A stretch of DNA of 11,741 nt, from positions 1-11,741 of the forward strand of contig JALOPY010000026.1 of NCBI GenBank assembly GCA_025453735.1, read 5' to 3'. The DNA is from a bacterium. GTDB lineage: Bacteria > Zhuqueibacterota > Zhuqueibacteria > Thermofontimicrobiales > Thermofontimicrobiaceae. This document shows positions 1 through 7,699 of the stretch, in pieces. Position 1 is the stretch's first letter. Every line of letters starts with the position of its first letter. The translations under genes were made by a program, and so were the position numbers. The notes under the pieces are model-generated. The model was not told the origin of the DNA. It saw only the letters and a program-made list of their open reading frames with translations, and ran no database searches.

Positions 1-165
1 GGACGATTTTGCATTATCAATAAATTAGCTATTAAAATGGCTGATTGTTTCAACGATGATGAAAGAAATTTCTACTGCTCTATTTTTCTCACTAATGTAA
101 TTTTCCTGATGCAAAATGTCAAGTAAAAAATAATCTATTTTGTAAAACCTCAGTCTCGGGTGTAT
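1..165. other. Gene-free left edge of window; possible tail of an upstream gene
   Basis: No gene can be named here. The first + frame is open from base 1 to a TAA at 124-126 (41 sense codons). Because the terminator-like hairpin at 166-199 follows it, this could be the 3' end of a gene that begins before the window. Its composition is not diagnostic, and an open frame of this length is not rare by chance. On the minus strand, TTGACA (122-117) and TACATT (99-94) are spaced by 17 bp, so a leftward promoter is an alternative reading. The frame on that strand runs through a similarly short open stretch. I cannot choose between these readings. Confidence 0.2.
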
Positions 166-199
166 AAACCTGGTTTCTGGCAGAAGCCAGGTTTATTTT
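166..199 (+). terminator. Probable rho-independent terminator of an upstream gene
   Basis: AAACCTGG (166-173) pairs perfectly with CCAGGTTT (187-194). The stem continues inward with a G-U pair (174/186) and three more pairs (175-177 with 183-185), closing a 5-nt loop. The 3' arm runs directly into TTTATTTT (192-199). The T-rich tail lies on the right side, so it would end rightward transcription entering the window. It separates whatever lies to the left from the export genes that start at 882. Confidence 0.65.
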
Positions 200-243
200 C
201 CATCTATAAAAAGGTGTTTAAACAAATCAGTAAATATTCTATA

Positions 244-365
244 GAACTCATCCCCCCGGCCCCCTTCTCTTGGCAAGAGAAGGGGGAGCAAAGTGGTCAA
301 CAACGAACAATTTCAAAAAGTTACTCCCCGTCTCTTTTTAAGAGAGGGGGCCGGGGGGTGAGTTC
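244..365. repeat. 122-bp nested palindromic repeat (MITE/REP-like)
   Basis: The ends are a 15-bp inverted repeat: GAACTCA (244-250), a single unpaired T, then CCCCCCGG (252-259), pairing with CCGGGGGGTGAGTTC (351-365). Inside lie two further hairpins. One has 12-bp perfect arms at 260-271 and 275-286 with a 3-nt loop. The other spans 326-350 with one mismatch and a TTT loop. About 40 nt of unstructured sequence joins them, so a single strand could fold into a three-way junction. It is strikingly GC-rich against AT-rich flanks. Similar 'CCCCCCGGCCCCCTCTC' palindromes recur in many environmental bacterial genomes; that is recollection, not a search. No transposase gene and no clear target-site duplication are visible. 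A short open frame across it (160-381) only reads through the repeat and is not a gene. Confidence 0.8.
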
Positions 366-881
366 AAAAAACAACTCTTGAAACCGATTTTTTTTCACTA
401 TCTAATTTATTGAAATGATCTATTATGCACAAATTTGCTTAAACACGCTTTATAACTGATGTTTTACTCTATGTTAATATTCAAAACATTTAATTGAGGA
501 TTTTTCAATTGTCTATCAAATCACAATTTTTTGCTTAAAATGGAAAAGTAAATAGAAGAAGATCTGGAAATTAAATGTTTCTCTAAGGATTCCGCAACAC
601 TTGATAATAGTTAAAAATGGTCATATTCCGCAAACGAATAATTTGATTGTATATATAGAAGAACCATTTTTGCAGAACACACATTTTGATTTTAAGGATT
701 ATTACTGATGTCATGGGGGCTTCGACGAATCATTTTGCTCTTTTTCAGCTATGCATAGTCGAAGAAATAATTAATATCAACTCAATTATCAATTTTAGAA
801 TTGCCTCGGCAGACTCGAAAGTAGAAAATTTTTTCGCTTGTTACAATTCGGGATGTTGAGAATTATTGTTGGGAGACCGCC
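366..881. other. Long AT-rich upstream region of the EPS locus, no gene seen
   Basis: All frames are broken by frequent stops. The longest candidate (713-859, 48 codons) has no ribosome binding site and no recognisable sequence. Possible signals are weak. TTGAAA (378-383) and TCTAAT (401-406) are 17 bp apart and each matches the sigma-70 consensus at five of six positions. TATATA at 650-655 has a poor -35. A 7-bp inverted repeat, CTTCGAC/GTCGAAG, lies at 720-726 and 758-764 with a 31-nt loop. The 9-mer ATTCCGCAA occurs twice (589-597 and 625-633). Since the export genes begin at 882, the locus promoter and any long leader should lie here. Confidence 0.5.
378..406 (+). promoter_or_regulatory. 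Candidate sigma-70-type promoter upstream of the export genes
   Basis: TTGAAA (378-383), a 17-bp spacer and TCTAAT (401-406) form a plausible -35/-10 pair, just past the right end of the palindromic repeat. If used, the leader to the first gene would be about 470 nt, which is long. In AT-rich DNA such pairs arise by chance, so this is only the best-looking candidate. Confidence 0.25.
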
Positions 882-1799
882 ATGACTGGTTGTAGATTTG
901 CAGTTTCGTTCTTTCTCATATTATACATTCTATTTCCTTTTGCAGGCAATGGACAGGGACGAGCGATAAAACCAGGAGATGCCATCGAGATTATTTTTTC
1001 GGGAAATGAATCATTAACTCAAACGGTTCTTGTCAATCCAGAAGGGATGGTTGATTATCCTGCAATGCAGGGCTTGCCAGTTGATGGTATAACGCTGCAA
1101 CGATTTCATGAAATTCTCATAACCCAGCTTTCCCGATACATGGAAACTATCCCGTTAGTATTAGTACGTTTTAGTGATAGCTATCCAATTAATGTCACGG
1201 TTTTGGGACAAGTCGCCAGACCAGGACTTTATGCTATTGCTAACACAGCTACGCTCCAGGGCGCGATTGGCGCTGCGGGCGGATTTATTCCCGGCGCGCA
1301 ATTGTCGAAAATAAAATTAATTCGAACGACCGATATAGATCAGAACCACCAGGTTGTAAATATGGAAAAGTTTTATCTTGAGGGAGACCCTGCATCGCTC
1401 CCTCCTCTAAAACAAGACGATACGATTGTGGTGCCTGGAAATCCCCTGGCGACCAATGTAAAAGTTTTAGGTTGTGTGGAAAATCCAGGAAACTATGAAG
1501 TTTTTTTTCAAACAACAATTTTAGATGTCATTTTTTTAGCCGGCGGAACGACAGAGGATGCGAATTTAAATAAGATCAAAATTGTTTCTTTCACCGGACA
1601 GAATTCAAGGGAAGTAAAAATAAATATAAAAAAACTGCTGCAGTCAAAAGATGTTAGCAGCATTCCTGTTGTGGTTCCAGGAGATGTAGTTTATATCCCA
1701 AAGAAATTTATGAATTGGAAAAAAATTGTAGGCTTGATCAAAGATGCCACGACTTTTGCAATGCTGTACTATATTATCATTCGCAGCAAAAATACATAG
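882..1799 (+). CDS. Polysaccharide export outer-membrane protein (Wza/OPX family)
   Basis: The 305-residue protein belongs to the family that forms the outer-membrane/periplasmic conduit for EPS or capsule. Residues 1 to about 24 are a hydrophobic signal segment. A Poly_export domain (about 28-97) opens with 'IKPGDAIEIIFSG'. Two SLBB beta-grasp domains follow, at about 103-148 ('VTVLGQVARPGLY') and 192-236 ('VKVLGCVENPGNY'). Each is closed by a 'DDTIVVP' or 'GDVVYIP' turn (179-185, 267-273). A C-terminal hydrophobic/amphipathic stretch (about 281-300) could be the helix that builds the outer-membrane barrel in Wza. It is shorter than E. coli Wza (about 380 residues). No usable lipobox is visible, since Cys4 is too close to the N-terminus, so lipidation is doubtful. 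The start is supported by GGGAG at 871-875, 6 nt upstream. It lies 126 or 141 bp before the co-polymerase/kinase gene, its expected partner. Confidence 0.93.
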   Translation: MTGCRFAVSFFLILYILFPFAGNGQGRAIKPGDAIEIIFSGNESLTQTVLVNPEGMVDYPAMQGLPVDGITLQRFHEILITQLSRYMETIPLVLVRFSDSYPINVTVLGQVARPGLYAIANTATLQGAIGAAGGFIPGAQLSKIKLIRTTDIDQNHQVVNMEKFYLEGDPASLPPLKQDDTIVVPGNPLATNVKVLGCVENPGNYEVFFQTTILDVIFLAGGTTEDANLNKIKIVSFTGQNSREVKINIKKLLQSKDVSSIPVVVPGDVVYIPKKFMNWKKIVGLIKDATTFAMLYYIIIRSKNT

Positions 1800-1940
1800 C
1801 ATGCGAAAAGTCGGTGGGGCAAGTTTTAGAAAAAACTACATCTATTCTAATTGAATTATACTGCAAACGGTCATATATCGAATAAAAGTTCAATTCATGC
1901 CCGAGCAAAGTATAGAAGATAAGTAATGTTGGAGCTGGAG

Positions 1941-4130
1941 ATGTTAAAAGCCAAATCTCAACAAATAGAGCCAAAGCGTTCAGAATTTATGGACTATTTC
2001 CTGGTCCTTCGTCGTCGCAAATGGACGGTATTGCTATGTCTATTTGGAATACTCATTCCTGTTATCATAATTAATCAATTGTTGACGCCAATTTATGAAG
2101 CGAGGGCTCTTATAATTTATGAAGAGCCTAAAGATACCATGTTTGCATTGGATGTCGGACAGCCGTTTTATAACAAAAGCGCGACGATAAATTTATCCGA
2201 GCAAATTAAAAGTCGCACGTTAGCTGAGCAGGTCGCACGCACGCTGCCAAATGACATTATTCAGAGCTTCAAGCTTCCTGATCCCATCCCTCAGGATTTT
2301 TCGCAGGAAATATTTATCGCCAGACAGCTTCAGAAAAAATTGATCGTTGAAGGCATTCGTGGCTCTGATATTTTAAAAATTAAAATGGAGGCGGACAATC
2401 CTTCCCATGCAAAAATCATTGTCAATACCTATTTGCAGCGCCTGTCTGATTGGAGTCTAAATAAAAAACGAGAGGAGACATCAAATGTCCGAAGTTTTGT
2501 CGAGGAACAGCTTCAGATTTATCAAGAAAATTTGAATCAAGCTGAAAATGAATTAAAAAAATTTAAAGAGGATCATAAACTGGTTTCTCTAAACGAAGCT
2601 TCCAGCGAAATTTTACAGCGGGTAAGTGAAGCAGAGGCAGCTTACAATGAGGCAAAGACTGAACGAGAAGCCCTGGAGCAACGAAAAAAATTTATCGATC
2701 AAAAGAAGACTCCGTCTTTTTCGTTATCTGCCAGTCCGTCGGCTCAAAAAATGAAAAAGCGACTTGAAGAATTAGAGGTGCAATACTCATCCAATCGGGT
2801 TTATGGTTATTCGGAAAATCAGGCGGAAATGATGACGCTGAAAGAAGAAATCAGCAACCTGAAGCAAAATATTGTGCAGGAAATTATGAACGTGACTCAG
2901 CGGGATAACCTGGTGGATCCCCTGTCCCAGATTCGTAGCTTGCTGCAAGAATCAATTACGCTGGAAGTGAACCTCGAAACTATCAAAGCGAGAGAGCATG
3001 CATTAAAAAATATTTTGAAAAACTATGATGCCAAGCTTCAATCGCTCCCGGAACAGGAACTGCTTTTGGCTCGGCTTATTCGGTCTCGAGATGTCAATGA
3101 TAAGATCTATTCAGTGCTGCTTGAAAAGCTGCAGGAAGCTCGCATCACCGAAGCCAGCAAGGTTGGCGATATTCAGATTATTGATTCAGCAGAGCTGCCA
3201 ATTTCACCAGTAAAGCCTAACAAGACGAGAAATCTCATTATGGGTTTTCTATTGGGACTATTTGCTGGTGTTGGTCTGGCATTTTTTCTCAATTCGCTTG
3301 ATACATCTCTTAAATCCCAGGAAGACGTGGAAAATTACATGAATCTTACGGTGCTGGCTGCTATCCCGGCAATTGAAAAAAATGGCACGCTGAATATCAA
3401 GAAAAAGTATAAACACACCAAAGTATCGTATGTCGGAAAACTTCTCTTTGAATTAAAAAAAGGATCGCCGCTGTACGATGCCTACAGCACATTGCAATTA
3501 AATTTCGCATTCATCAATACCGATAATGTTTTAAAAAGTATTCTGATAACCAGCGCTGTCCCGGGTGAAGGAAAAACGCTCAATGCGATCAATACGGCGT
3601 TGACTTTTTCGAATACCAATGCCAAAACATTGCTGATCGATTGCGATCTCAGACGCCCCATGGTTCATAAAGTATTAAATTATAAAGATGAGCCAGGCTT
3701 GACAAATGTATTGATTAGCAAAATAGCAATGGATAAAGCGATTCAGGAAGTGAAAGGGACAAATCTGCATTTGCTTACATGCGGCACGCTTCCCCCAAAT
3801 CCTTCTGAAATTTTAAATACCCAGAGAATGCGGGATGTTCTGGCAGAGCTTAAAACAAGGTATGATATGATTATCATTGATACGCCACCGTTAATTACAG
3901 TTATCGATACGGTCATTTTAAGTAAAGAAGTGGATGGCGTTTGTTTGGTGATAAAATCGGGTAAAACCAATTTTGATGCAGCGAATAAAGCAAAACAAAT
4001 ACTGCAAAATAGTGGCGCCAAAATCACGGGTGTAATTCTGAATGATGTCAATATTAAAAATGTGTACGGATACTATAAAGATTATTACGCTTACAACTAT
4101 ACAAATAAGAAAAAAAGAAAATGGATTTAG
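1941..4130 (+). CDS. Wzz-type polysaccharide co-polymerase fused to BY-kinase (Wzc-like)
   Basis: The 729-residue inner-membrane protein would control chain length and couple polymerisation to export, with cycles of tyrosine autophosphorylation. The N-terminal Wzz part has a transmembrane segment at about 27-48. A large periplasmic region rich in coiled coil follows (about 165-270 and 280-400). The proline-bearing 'LPISPVKP' stretch (419-426) then precedes a second transmembrane helix (431-450). The cytoplasmic kinase has Walker A 'AVPGEGKT' (539-546), Walker A' 'LLIDCDLRRP' (564-573) and Walker B 'MIIIDTPP' (643-650). The tail carries seven tyrosines between 709 and 720, then a basic end, as expected for the BY-kinase autophosphorylation cluster. 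An ATG five codons upstream (1926) is also possible. I prefer 1941 because GGAG (1931-1934) sits 6 nt before it, whereas 1926 has only AGAAG. No phosphatase partner is in the window. Confidence 0.93.
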   Translation: MLKAKSQQIEPKRSEFMDYFLVLRRRKWTVLLCLFGILIPVIIINQLLTPIYEARALIIYEEPKDTMFALDVGQPFYNKSATINLSEQIKSRTLAEQVARTLPNDIIQSFKLPDPIPQDFSQEIFIARQLQKKLIVEGIRGSDILKIKMEADNPSHAKIIVNTYLQRLSDWSLNKKREETSNVRSFVEEQLQIYQENLNQAENELKKFKEDHKLVSLNEASSEILQRVSEAEAAYNEAKTEREALEQRKKFIDQKKTPSFSLSASPSAQKMKKRLEELEVQYSSNRVYGYSENQAEMMTLKEEISNLKQNIVQEIMNVTQRDNLVDPLSQIRSLLQESITLEVNLETIKAREHALKNILKNYDAKLQSLPEQELLLARLIRSRDVNDKIYSVLLEKLQEARITEASKVGDIQIIDSAELPISPVKPNKTRNLIMGFLLGLFAGVGLAFFLNSLDTSLKSQEDVENYMNLTVLAAIPAIEKNGTLNIKKKYKHTKVSYVGKLLFELKKGSPLYDAYSTLQLNFAFINTDNVLKSILITSAVPGEGKTLNAINTALTFSNTNAKTLLIDCDLRRPMVHKVLNYKDEPGLTNVLISKIAMDKAIQEVKGTNLHLLTCGTLPPNPSEILNTQRMRDVLAELKTRYDMIIIDTPPLITVIDTVILSKEVDGVCLVIKSGKTNFDAANKAKQILQNSGAKITGVILNDVNIKNVYGYYKDYYAYNYTNKKKRKWI

Positions 4131-4166
4131 TTGTTGCGGAGCATTTGTTATAATTAATTTTTGTTT

Positions 4167-4196
4167 TTGAAATCGACTTAGCATAAAAATTATTAT
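4167..4196 (+). promoter_or_regulatory. Candidate sigma-70-type promoter before the oxidoreductase gene
   Basis: TTGAAA (4167-4172) and TATTAT (4191-4196) are separated by 18 bp and each matches consensus at five of six positions. The predicted transcription start falls on the palindrome at 4201-4216. The leader to the ATG at 4360 would be about 155 nt. The 229-bp gap after the kinase gene makes a second transcription start reasonable. No clear terminator follows the kinase gene, so read-through is equally possible. Confidence 0.35.
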
Positions 4197-4200
4197 GTCT

Positions 4201-4216
4201 CGAATATCTATATTCG
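4201..4216. promoter_or_regulatory. 16-bp palindrome at a predicted transcription start (possible operator)
   Basis: CGAATAT (4201-4207), two central bases, and ATATTCG (4210-4216) form a perfect 7-bp inverted repeat. It begins 5 bp after the -10 of the candidate promoter, a position where a bound repressor would block initiation. It has no T-tract and too small a loop to act as a terminator. A second small dyad, CTGGT/ACCAG with a 4-nt gap, lies at 4249-4262. The function is inferred from position only. Confidence 0.3.
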
Positions 4217-4359
4217 GCACTACAGATCGCAGATTGCAGGAAAAATACCTGGTCAGTACCAGCTTTACTGTGACTGAGATGGCGGAGCTATGATCTGATT
4301 TACCCCGGAATAGAAAATTAACGAATGATCACTTATACGGATTAGTTGGGAGTATCAAA

Positions 4360-5382
4360 ATGCAGAAACTTAATGTTGCGGTTGTTGGATGTGGTTATTG
4401 GGGACCAAACTTGATACGTAATTTTAATCAAATCCCTGATTGTATGATGAAAGCATGTTGTGATTTAGATGAGAAAAAATTGCAAAGAATGAGGACGTTA
4501 TACCCGGGCATTGAAACAACTACTAAATTAGAAGATATTTTAAACGACCCTGCTATAAATGCTGTAGCGATTGCCACGCCTGTCTATACTCATCGGAACA
4601 TCGGCAAGCGCTGTTTAGAACATGACAAACATGTCTTAATCGAAAAGCCATTAGCATCGTCATCGGAAGAGTGCCTGGAATTGATTCATCTCGCGGAACA
4701 ATTCAATAAAGTGCTAATGGTGGGACATACGTTTGAATATACTGCCGCGGTCAATAAAGCCAAGGCAATAGTCGCAAGCGGCGAGCTGGGAGATATTTTG
4801 TATATCAGTTGCGTGCGAGTTAATTTAGGTTTGTTTCAACCAGACATCAATGTTATCTGGGATCTGGCGCCGCACGACATTTCAATCATATTCTATATTC
4901 TAAATCAATTTCCGATTTCATTAAATGCTCAGGGAAAAGCGCACTTCAATGAAAAAATTGAAGATGTCGCAACGGTGACATTAAATTTCCCCAACGGCAC
5001 AATTGCTTTTCTCCATAATAGCTGGCTCGATCCTGATAAGATTCGAAAAATCACGATTGTGGGAAGCAAGAAAATGTTGGTTTATGACGACATTAGCCAG
5101 AACGAAAAAATAAAAATATTTGATAAAGGCGTCGAAGTGCCACCATACTATGATTCGTACGCAGAATTTCACTTTTCCTACCGCTATGGAGATATTTATG
5201 TCCCACGATTAAACGAGTATGAACCATTGAGTTTTGAATGCAAACATTTCCTGGAATGTATCAGAGAAGGTAAATCGCCGCGAAGTGATGGCTACAGTGG
5301 ATTACGCGTCGTATCGGTTCTGGAAGCTGCAAATAAATCACTTAGAAATAATGGTGCTCAGCAACAAGTAAAGATTGACTAA
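4360..5382 (+). CDS. Gfo/Idh/MocA-family NAD(P)-dependent sugar oxidoreductase
   Basis: The 340-residue cytosolic enzyme is probably a nucleotide-sugar dehydrogenase that supplies a precursor for the polymer. The N-terminal Rossmann fold shows 'VVGCGYWG' (8-15) with the GxGxxG core at 10-15. The family's 'EKPLA' motif is at 95-99, with the catalytic-type Lys96. The alpha/beta substrate domain contains 'WDLAPHDISI' (167-176), whose His172/Asp173 sit where active-site residues lie in this family. Full-length Gfo/Idh/MocA proteins are about 330-390 residues, so it is complete. GGGAG (4348-4352) lies 7 nt before the ATG. It resembles the WlbA/WbpB-like dehydrogenases of EPS and O-antigen loci, which oxidise UDP-linked amino-sugar uronates. 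The aminotransferase and acetyltransferase that normally accompany those are not in this window, so the substrate is undetermined. The next gene starts 11 bp downstream, indicating cotranscription. Confidence 0.9.
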   Translation: MQKLNVAVVGCGYWGPNLIRNFNQIPDCMMKACCDLDEKKLQRMRTLYPGIETTTKLEDILNDPAINAVAIATPVYTHRNIGKRCLEHDKHVLIEKPLASSSEECLELIHLAEQFNKVLMVGHTFEYTAAVNKAKAIVASGELGDILYISCVRVNLGLFQPDINVIWDLAPHDISIIFYILNQFPISLNAQGKAHFNEKIEDVATVTLNFPNGTIAFLHNSWLDPDKIRKITIVGSKKMLVYDDISQNEKIKIFDKGVEVPPYYDSYAEFHFSYRYGDIYVPRLNEYEPLSFECKHFLECIREGKSPRSDGYSGLRVVSVLEAANKSLRNNGAQQQVKID

Positions 5383-5393
5383 AGACCCCAGGA

Positions 5394-6641
5394 ATGGCAC
5401 TGCAACACAGAAATTTTCTAGAGTTTTTTCGAAACTCAATAACGAACAACCACAAGACAAGCTCTTTGAGGGCTTGTTTTGTCTATTATATGCGATTTAA
5501 TAACAGCGCTCTCTTGTATCGGGAAGCGAAAGCCTTAAAAGAGAGGGGCTTCGATGTCGATCTCATCGCTTTGCGCAACACCAGGAAAGATAGGATTGTT
5601 CAGTCTTTCGACGGCTTAAAGCTCTATTGCATCCAGGCACGACCAGACGCTGAAAAAAGAATATTTCAGTATTTCACACGACTCTTTTCATTCTTTTTTA
5701 AAGCGACGATTTTGTTAAGCGTACTGGCAATAAAAAGAAAATATCGATTAATCCATATCACTGCCCCTCCCGATTTCATGGTTTTTACAGCAATTATTCC
5801 AAAACTTCTTGGAGCTCGCGTCATTCTGGATATTCATGATATTAGTCCTGAATTTTTTATGGAGAAGCTTCAGATAAAGGAGAGCCGGTCTATTATAAGA
5901 GTCATTAAATTTATCGAAAACATTTCCTCTCGGTTTGCCGACCATGTCATAACAGTCACCGAACATTGGAGAAAAAAACTCGTTTCTCGCTCAGTCGCTC
6001 CATCGAAATGCAGTGTTTTGTTGAATGTTCCGGATGAGGATCTTTTCAAACCTTTTTCTGATGACAAGCCATTCTCTAATCATAGTTTTAACTTATTCTA
6101 TCATGGTTCATTGGAAGATTACTTTGGCGTCGATACGTTGCTGGAAGCCATGCCGATTATTAAGCAGCATATCCCCAATGTGGCGCTTCATATTTATGGA
6201 AGTGGCAGGCTAAAAGAGACGTTTGAAAGATTTGCTATCGATAAGAATTTTGATGGAGCGATTAAATTTCACAATAAAGTGCCTTTTTATAAGCTGCCCG
6301 AAATTCTTAAGGATGCGCACCTCGGAATTGTACCGACGAAGAATTCAAATTTTTCTGACGACACCATCAGCATGAAATCATTGGAATATATCTCGTTAGG
6401 AATTCCCATCGTCATCTCAAAAACTGCCGCGCATCATTTTTATTTTGACAGCTCGATGGTCAAATTTTTTGAGCCAGAGAATGAAAATGATCTTGCCATG
6501 TCCGTGATATCGCTGCACAAAAATGAGGAAGAGCGAAAATGTCTCGTCAGGAACTCTCAAATTTTTATTGAGAAATATGGCTGGAATCAATCGAAGAAAA
6601 TCTATTTTCAAATAATTGATCATTTGCTGAATGGAAGTTAA
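5394..6641 (+). CDS. GT4-family (GT-B fold) glycosyltransferase
   Basis: The 415-residue cytosolic or membrane-associated enzyme would add one sugar to the lipid-linked repeat unit from a nucleotide sugar. The N-terminal GT-B domain begins near residue 25 ('LRACFVYYMRFNNSA') and includes 'DIHDISPEFF' (146-155). The C-terminal donor domain has 'FYHGSLEDYFGVDTLLEA' (235-252), 'IYGSG' (267-271) and the 'MKSLEYISLGIPIV' block (327-340). Glu331 is the second acidic residue of the GT4 EX7E motif. The position eight residues earlier is Asp323, not Glu, as seen in the subgroup whose motif reads N/D-T-I-x-x-K. A hydrophobic stretch at about 97-113 may attach it to the membrane. The start is the weakest in the window: AGGA abuts the ATG and residues 1-24 lack family features. 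It follows the oxidoreductase by 11 bp. Acceptor and sugar cannot be read from sequence. Confidence 0.9.
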   Translation: MALQHRNFLEFFRNSITNNHKTSSLRACFVYYMRFNNSALLYREAKALKERGFDVDLIALRNTRKDRIVQSFDGLKLYCIQARPDAEKRIFQYFTRLFSFFFKATILLSVLAIKRKYRLIHITAPPDFMVFTAIIPKLLGARVILDIHDISPEFFMEKLQIKESRSIIRVIKFIENISSRFADHVITVTEHWRKKLVSRSVAPSKCSVLLNVPDEDLFKPFSDDKPFSNHSFNLFYHGSLEDYFGVDTLLEAMPIIKQHIPNVALHIYGSGRLKETFERFAIDKNFDGAIKFHNKVPFYKLPEILKDAHLGIVPTKNSNFSDDTISMKSLEYISLGIPIVISKTAAHHFYFDSSMVKFFEPENENDLAMSVISLHKNEEERKCLVRNSQIFIEKYGWNQSKKIYFQIIDHLLNGS

Positions 6642-6784
6642 GAAAAATATTTTATTTCCAATTTCAAAAGGCAAGACCAGAAGACCCTGTGCTGCGAATA
6701 ATGCAAAGTGCTGATCCTGAATCTGAATGCTTCTCAAGGGAAACCAACTCGATTTGATTGCTAAAATTTTCGAGAGGAAATGCA
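6642..6784. other. 143-bp gap between GT4 and GT2 genes
   Basis: I see no terminator hairpin, no RNA gene and no convincing promoter here. Its right end contains the ribosome binding site of the following GT2 gene. The genes on both sides may share a transcript. Confidence 0.4.
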
Positions 6785-7651
6785 ATGCGACGTTATATTA
6801 TTATTACACCTGTCAAGAATGAAGAAAAATATATTGAACAGACATTAACCTCCATAAAAAATCAGACATTGCAGCCGCAGCAATGGATCATTGTGAATGA
6901 TGGCTCAGCCGATAAAACGAAGGAAATTATTCTCAGCTATGCGAAATCTTATCAACCGATATTCCTTTTTGATAGACAGCAGAGCGAACAAAAAAGAAAA
7001 AGGGGTAGGGGGGTAGTTGATGCATTTTATGTGGGTTTCGAAAAAATTAAGAATGATGATTTTGATTATATTGTCAAATTAGATGGCGATTTGAAATTGC
7101 CTGCTGATTTTTTTGAAAAGATAATTAATGAATTTGAGAAAAACCCGAAATTGGGAATTGCGAGCGGAGTTAGCTATATTAACAAGAAAGGCAGGTGGCT
7201 GCCAGAGCGGGCAGCAAAAGGATATACTTACGGAGAAACGAAAGTTTATCGAAAAAAATGCTTTCATGATATTGGTGGGCTGATGCCATTTATGGGGTGG
7301 GACGGGATCGATCATATCAAAGCCGTCATGCATGGCTGGAATGCCAGTAGCTTTCAGGAAATAATTTTTTATCATTTGCGACCTGAAGGGAAGGGAACTG
7401 GAATGCTCAAGGCAAATTATGAACGCGGTCTCGGCTGCTATTTCATGGGGTATCATCCAATTTTTTTAGTGTTAAGGGCGATAAAAAAAATGAAAAGTTA
7501 TCCATTTGTGATTGGCGGGATTGTTATGATGTTCGGCTATTTTAAATGCAGCTTAGCAAAAGGGAAAAAAATTGATGATCCAAATTTCATAACCTTCCTC
7601 AGAAAAAATCAAATCAACAGAATCCTATCCCGAAATCCGGAATATGTTTAA
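6785..7651 (+). CDS. GT2-family (GT-A fold) glycosyltransferase
   Basis: The 288-residue enzyme is predicted to transfer a sugar from a nucleotide donor during repeat-unit assembly at the cytoplasmic face. Residues 4-11 ('YIIITPVK') start the nucleotide-binding fold. 'VNDGSADKT' (37-45) is the typical beta-2 loop, and 'LDGDLKLP' (99-106) carries the metal-binding DxD (100-102). 'GWDGIDH' (171-177) is in the position of the acceptor/catalytic-base region. A basic loop with KRKRGRG (70-76) precedes 'VVDAFYVGF', as in related enzymes where this loop contacts the donor. The C-terminus (about 225-257) is hydrophobic and probably membrane-associated. The ATG at 6758 would add nine residues. I chose 6785 because GAGAGG (6772-6777) lies 7 nt upstream and the protein then begins right at the fold. 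A purine-rich run of As and Gs at about 6990-7012 encodes the basic loop; the frame is intact there. Confidence 0.9.
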   Translation: MRRYIIITPVKNEEKYIEQTLTSIKNQTLQPQQWIIVNDGSADKTKEIILSYAKSYQPIFLFDRQQSEQKRKRGRGVVDAFYVGFEKIKNDDFDYIVKLDGDLKLPADFFEKIINEFEKNPKLGIASGVSYINKKGRWLPERAAKGYTYGETKVYRKKCFHDIGGLMPFMGWDGIDHIKAVMHGWNASSFQEIIFYHLRPEGKGTGMLKANYERGLGCYFMGYHPIFLVLRAIKKMKSYPFVIGGIVMMFGYFKCSLAKGKKIDDPNFITFLRKNQINRILSRNPEYV

Positions 7652-7699
7652 TGGCATATTCGCCTTGCTCCAATAATTCCTTTCAAAACCAGAGTCAGA

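Noticed and set aside
160..381. 73-codon open frame with an ATG at 160
   Set aside because: It reads straight through the terminator hairpin and the palindromic repeat, and its residues (Pro/Gly/Arg-rich blocks) are explained by the repeat.
713..859. 48-codon open frame just before the export gene
   Set aside because: It has no ribosome binding site, no recognisable composition, and ends within the leader of the gene at 882.
4215..4231. Sigma-54-like CGGCAC...TCGCA before the oxidoreductase
   Set aside because: The GG and GC are 11 bp apart instead of the strict 10, and the -12 part is TCGC instead of TTGC.
4281..4296. GGCGGAGCTATG resembling the ops/JUMPstart element of EPS operons
   Set aside because: It differs from GGCGGTAG at the key bases, lies in the middle of the locus, and no RfaH-type context is visible.
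6985..7015. Run of As and Gs in the GT2 gene as a possible programmed frameshift or sequencing error
   Set aside because: The frame stays open and matches the family on both sides, and the A-run is not in the A-AAA-AAG phase needed for slippage.
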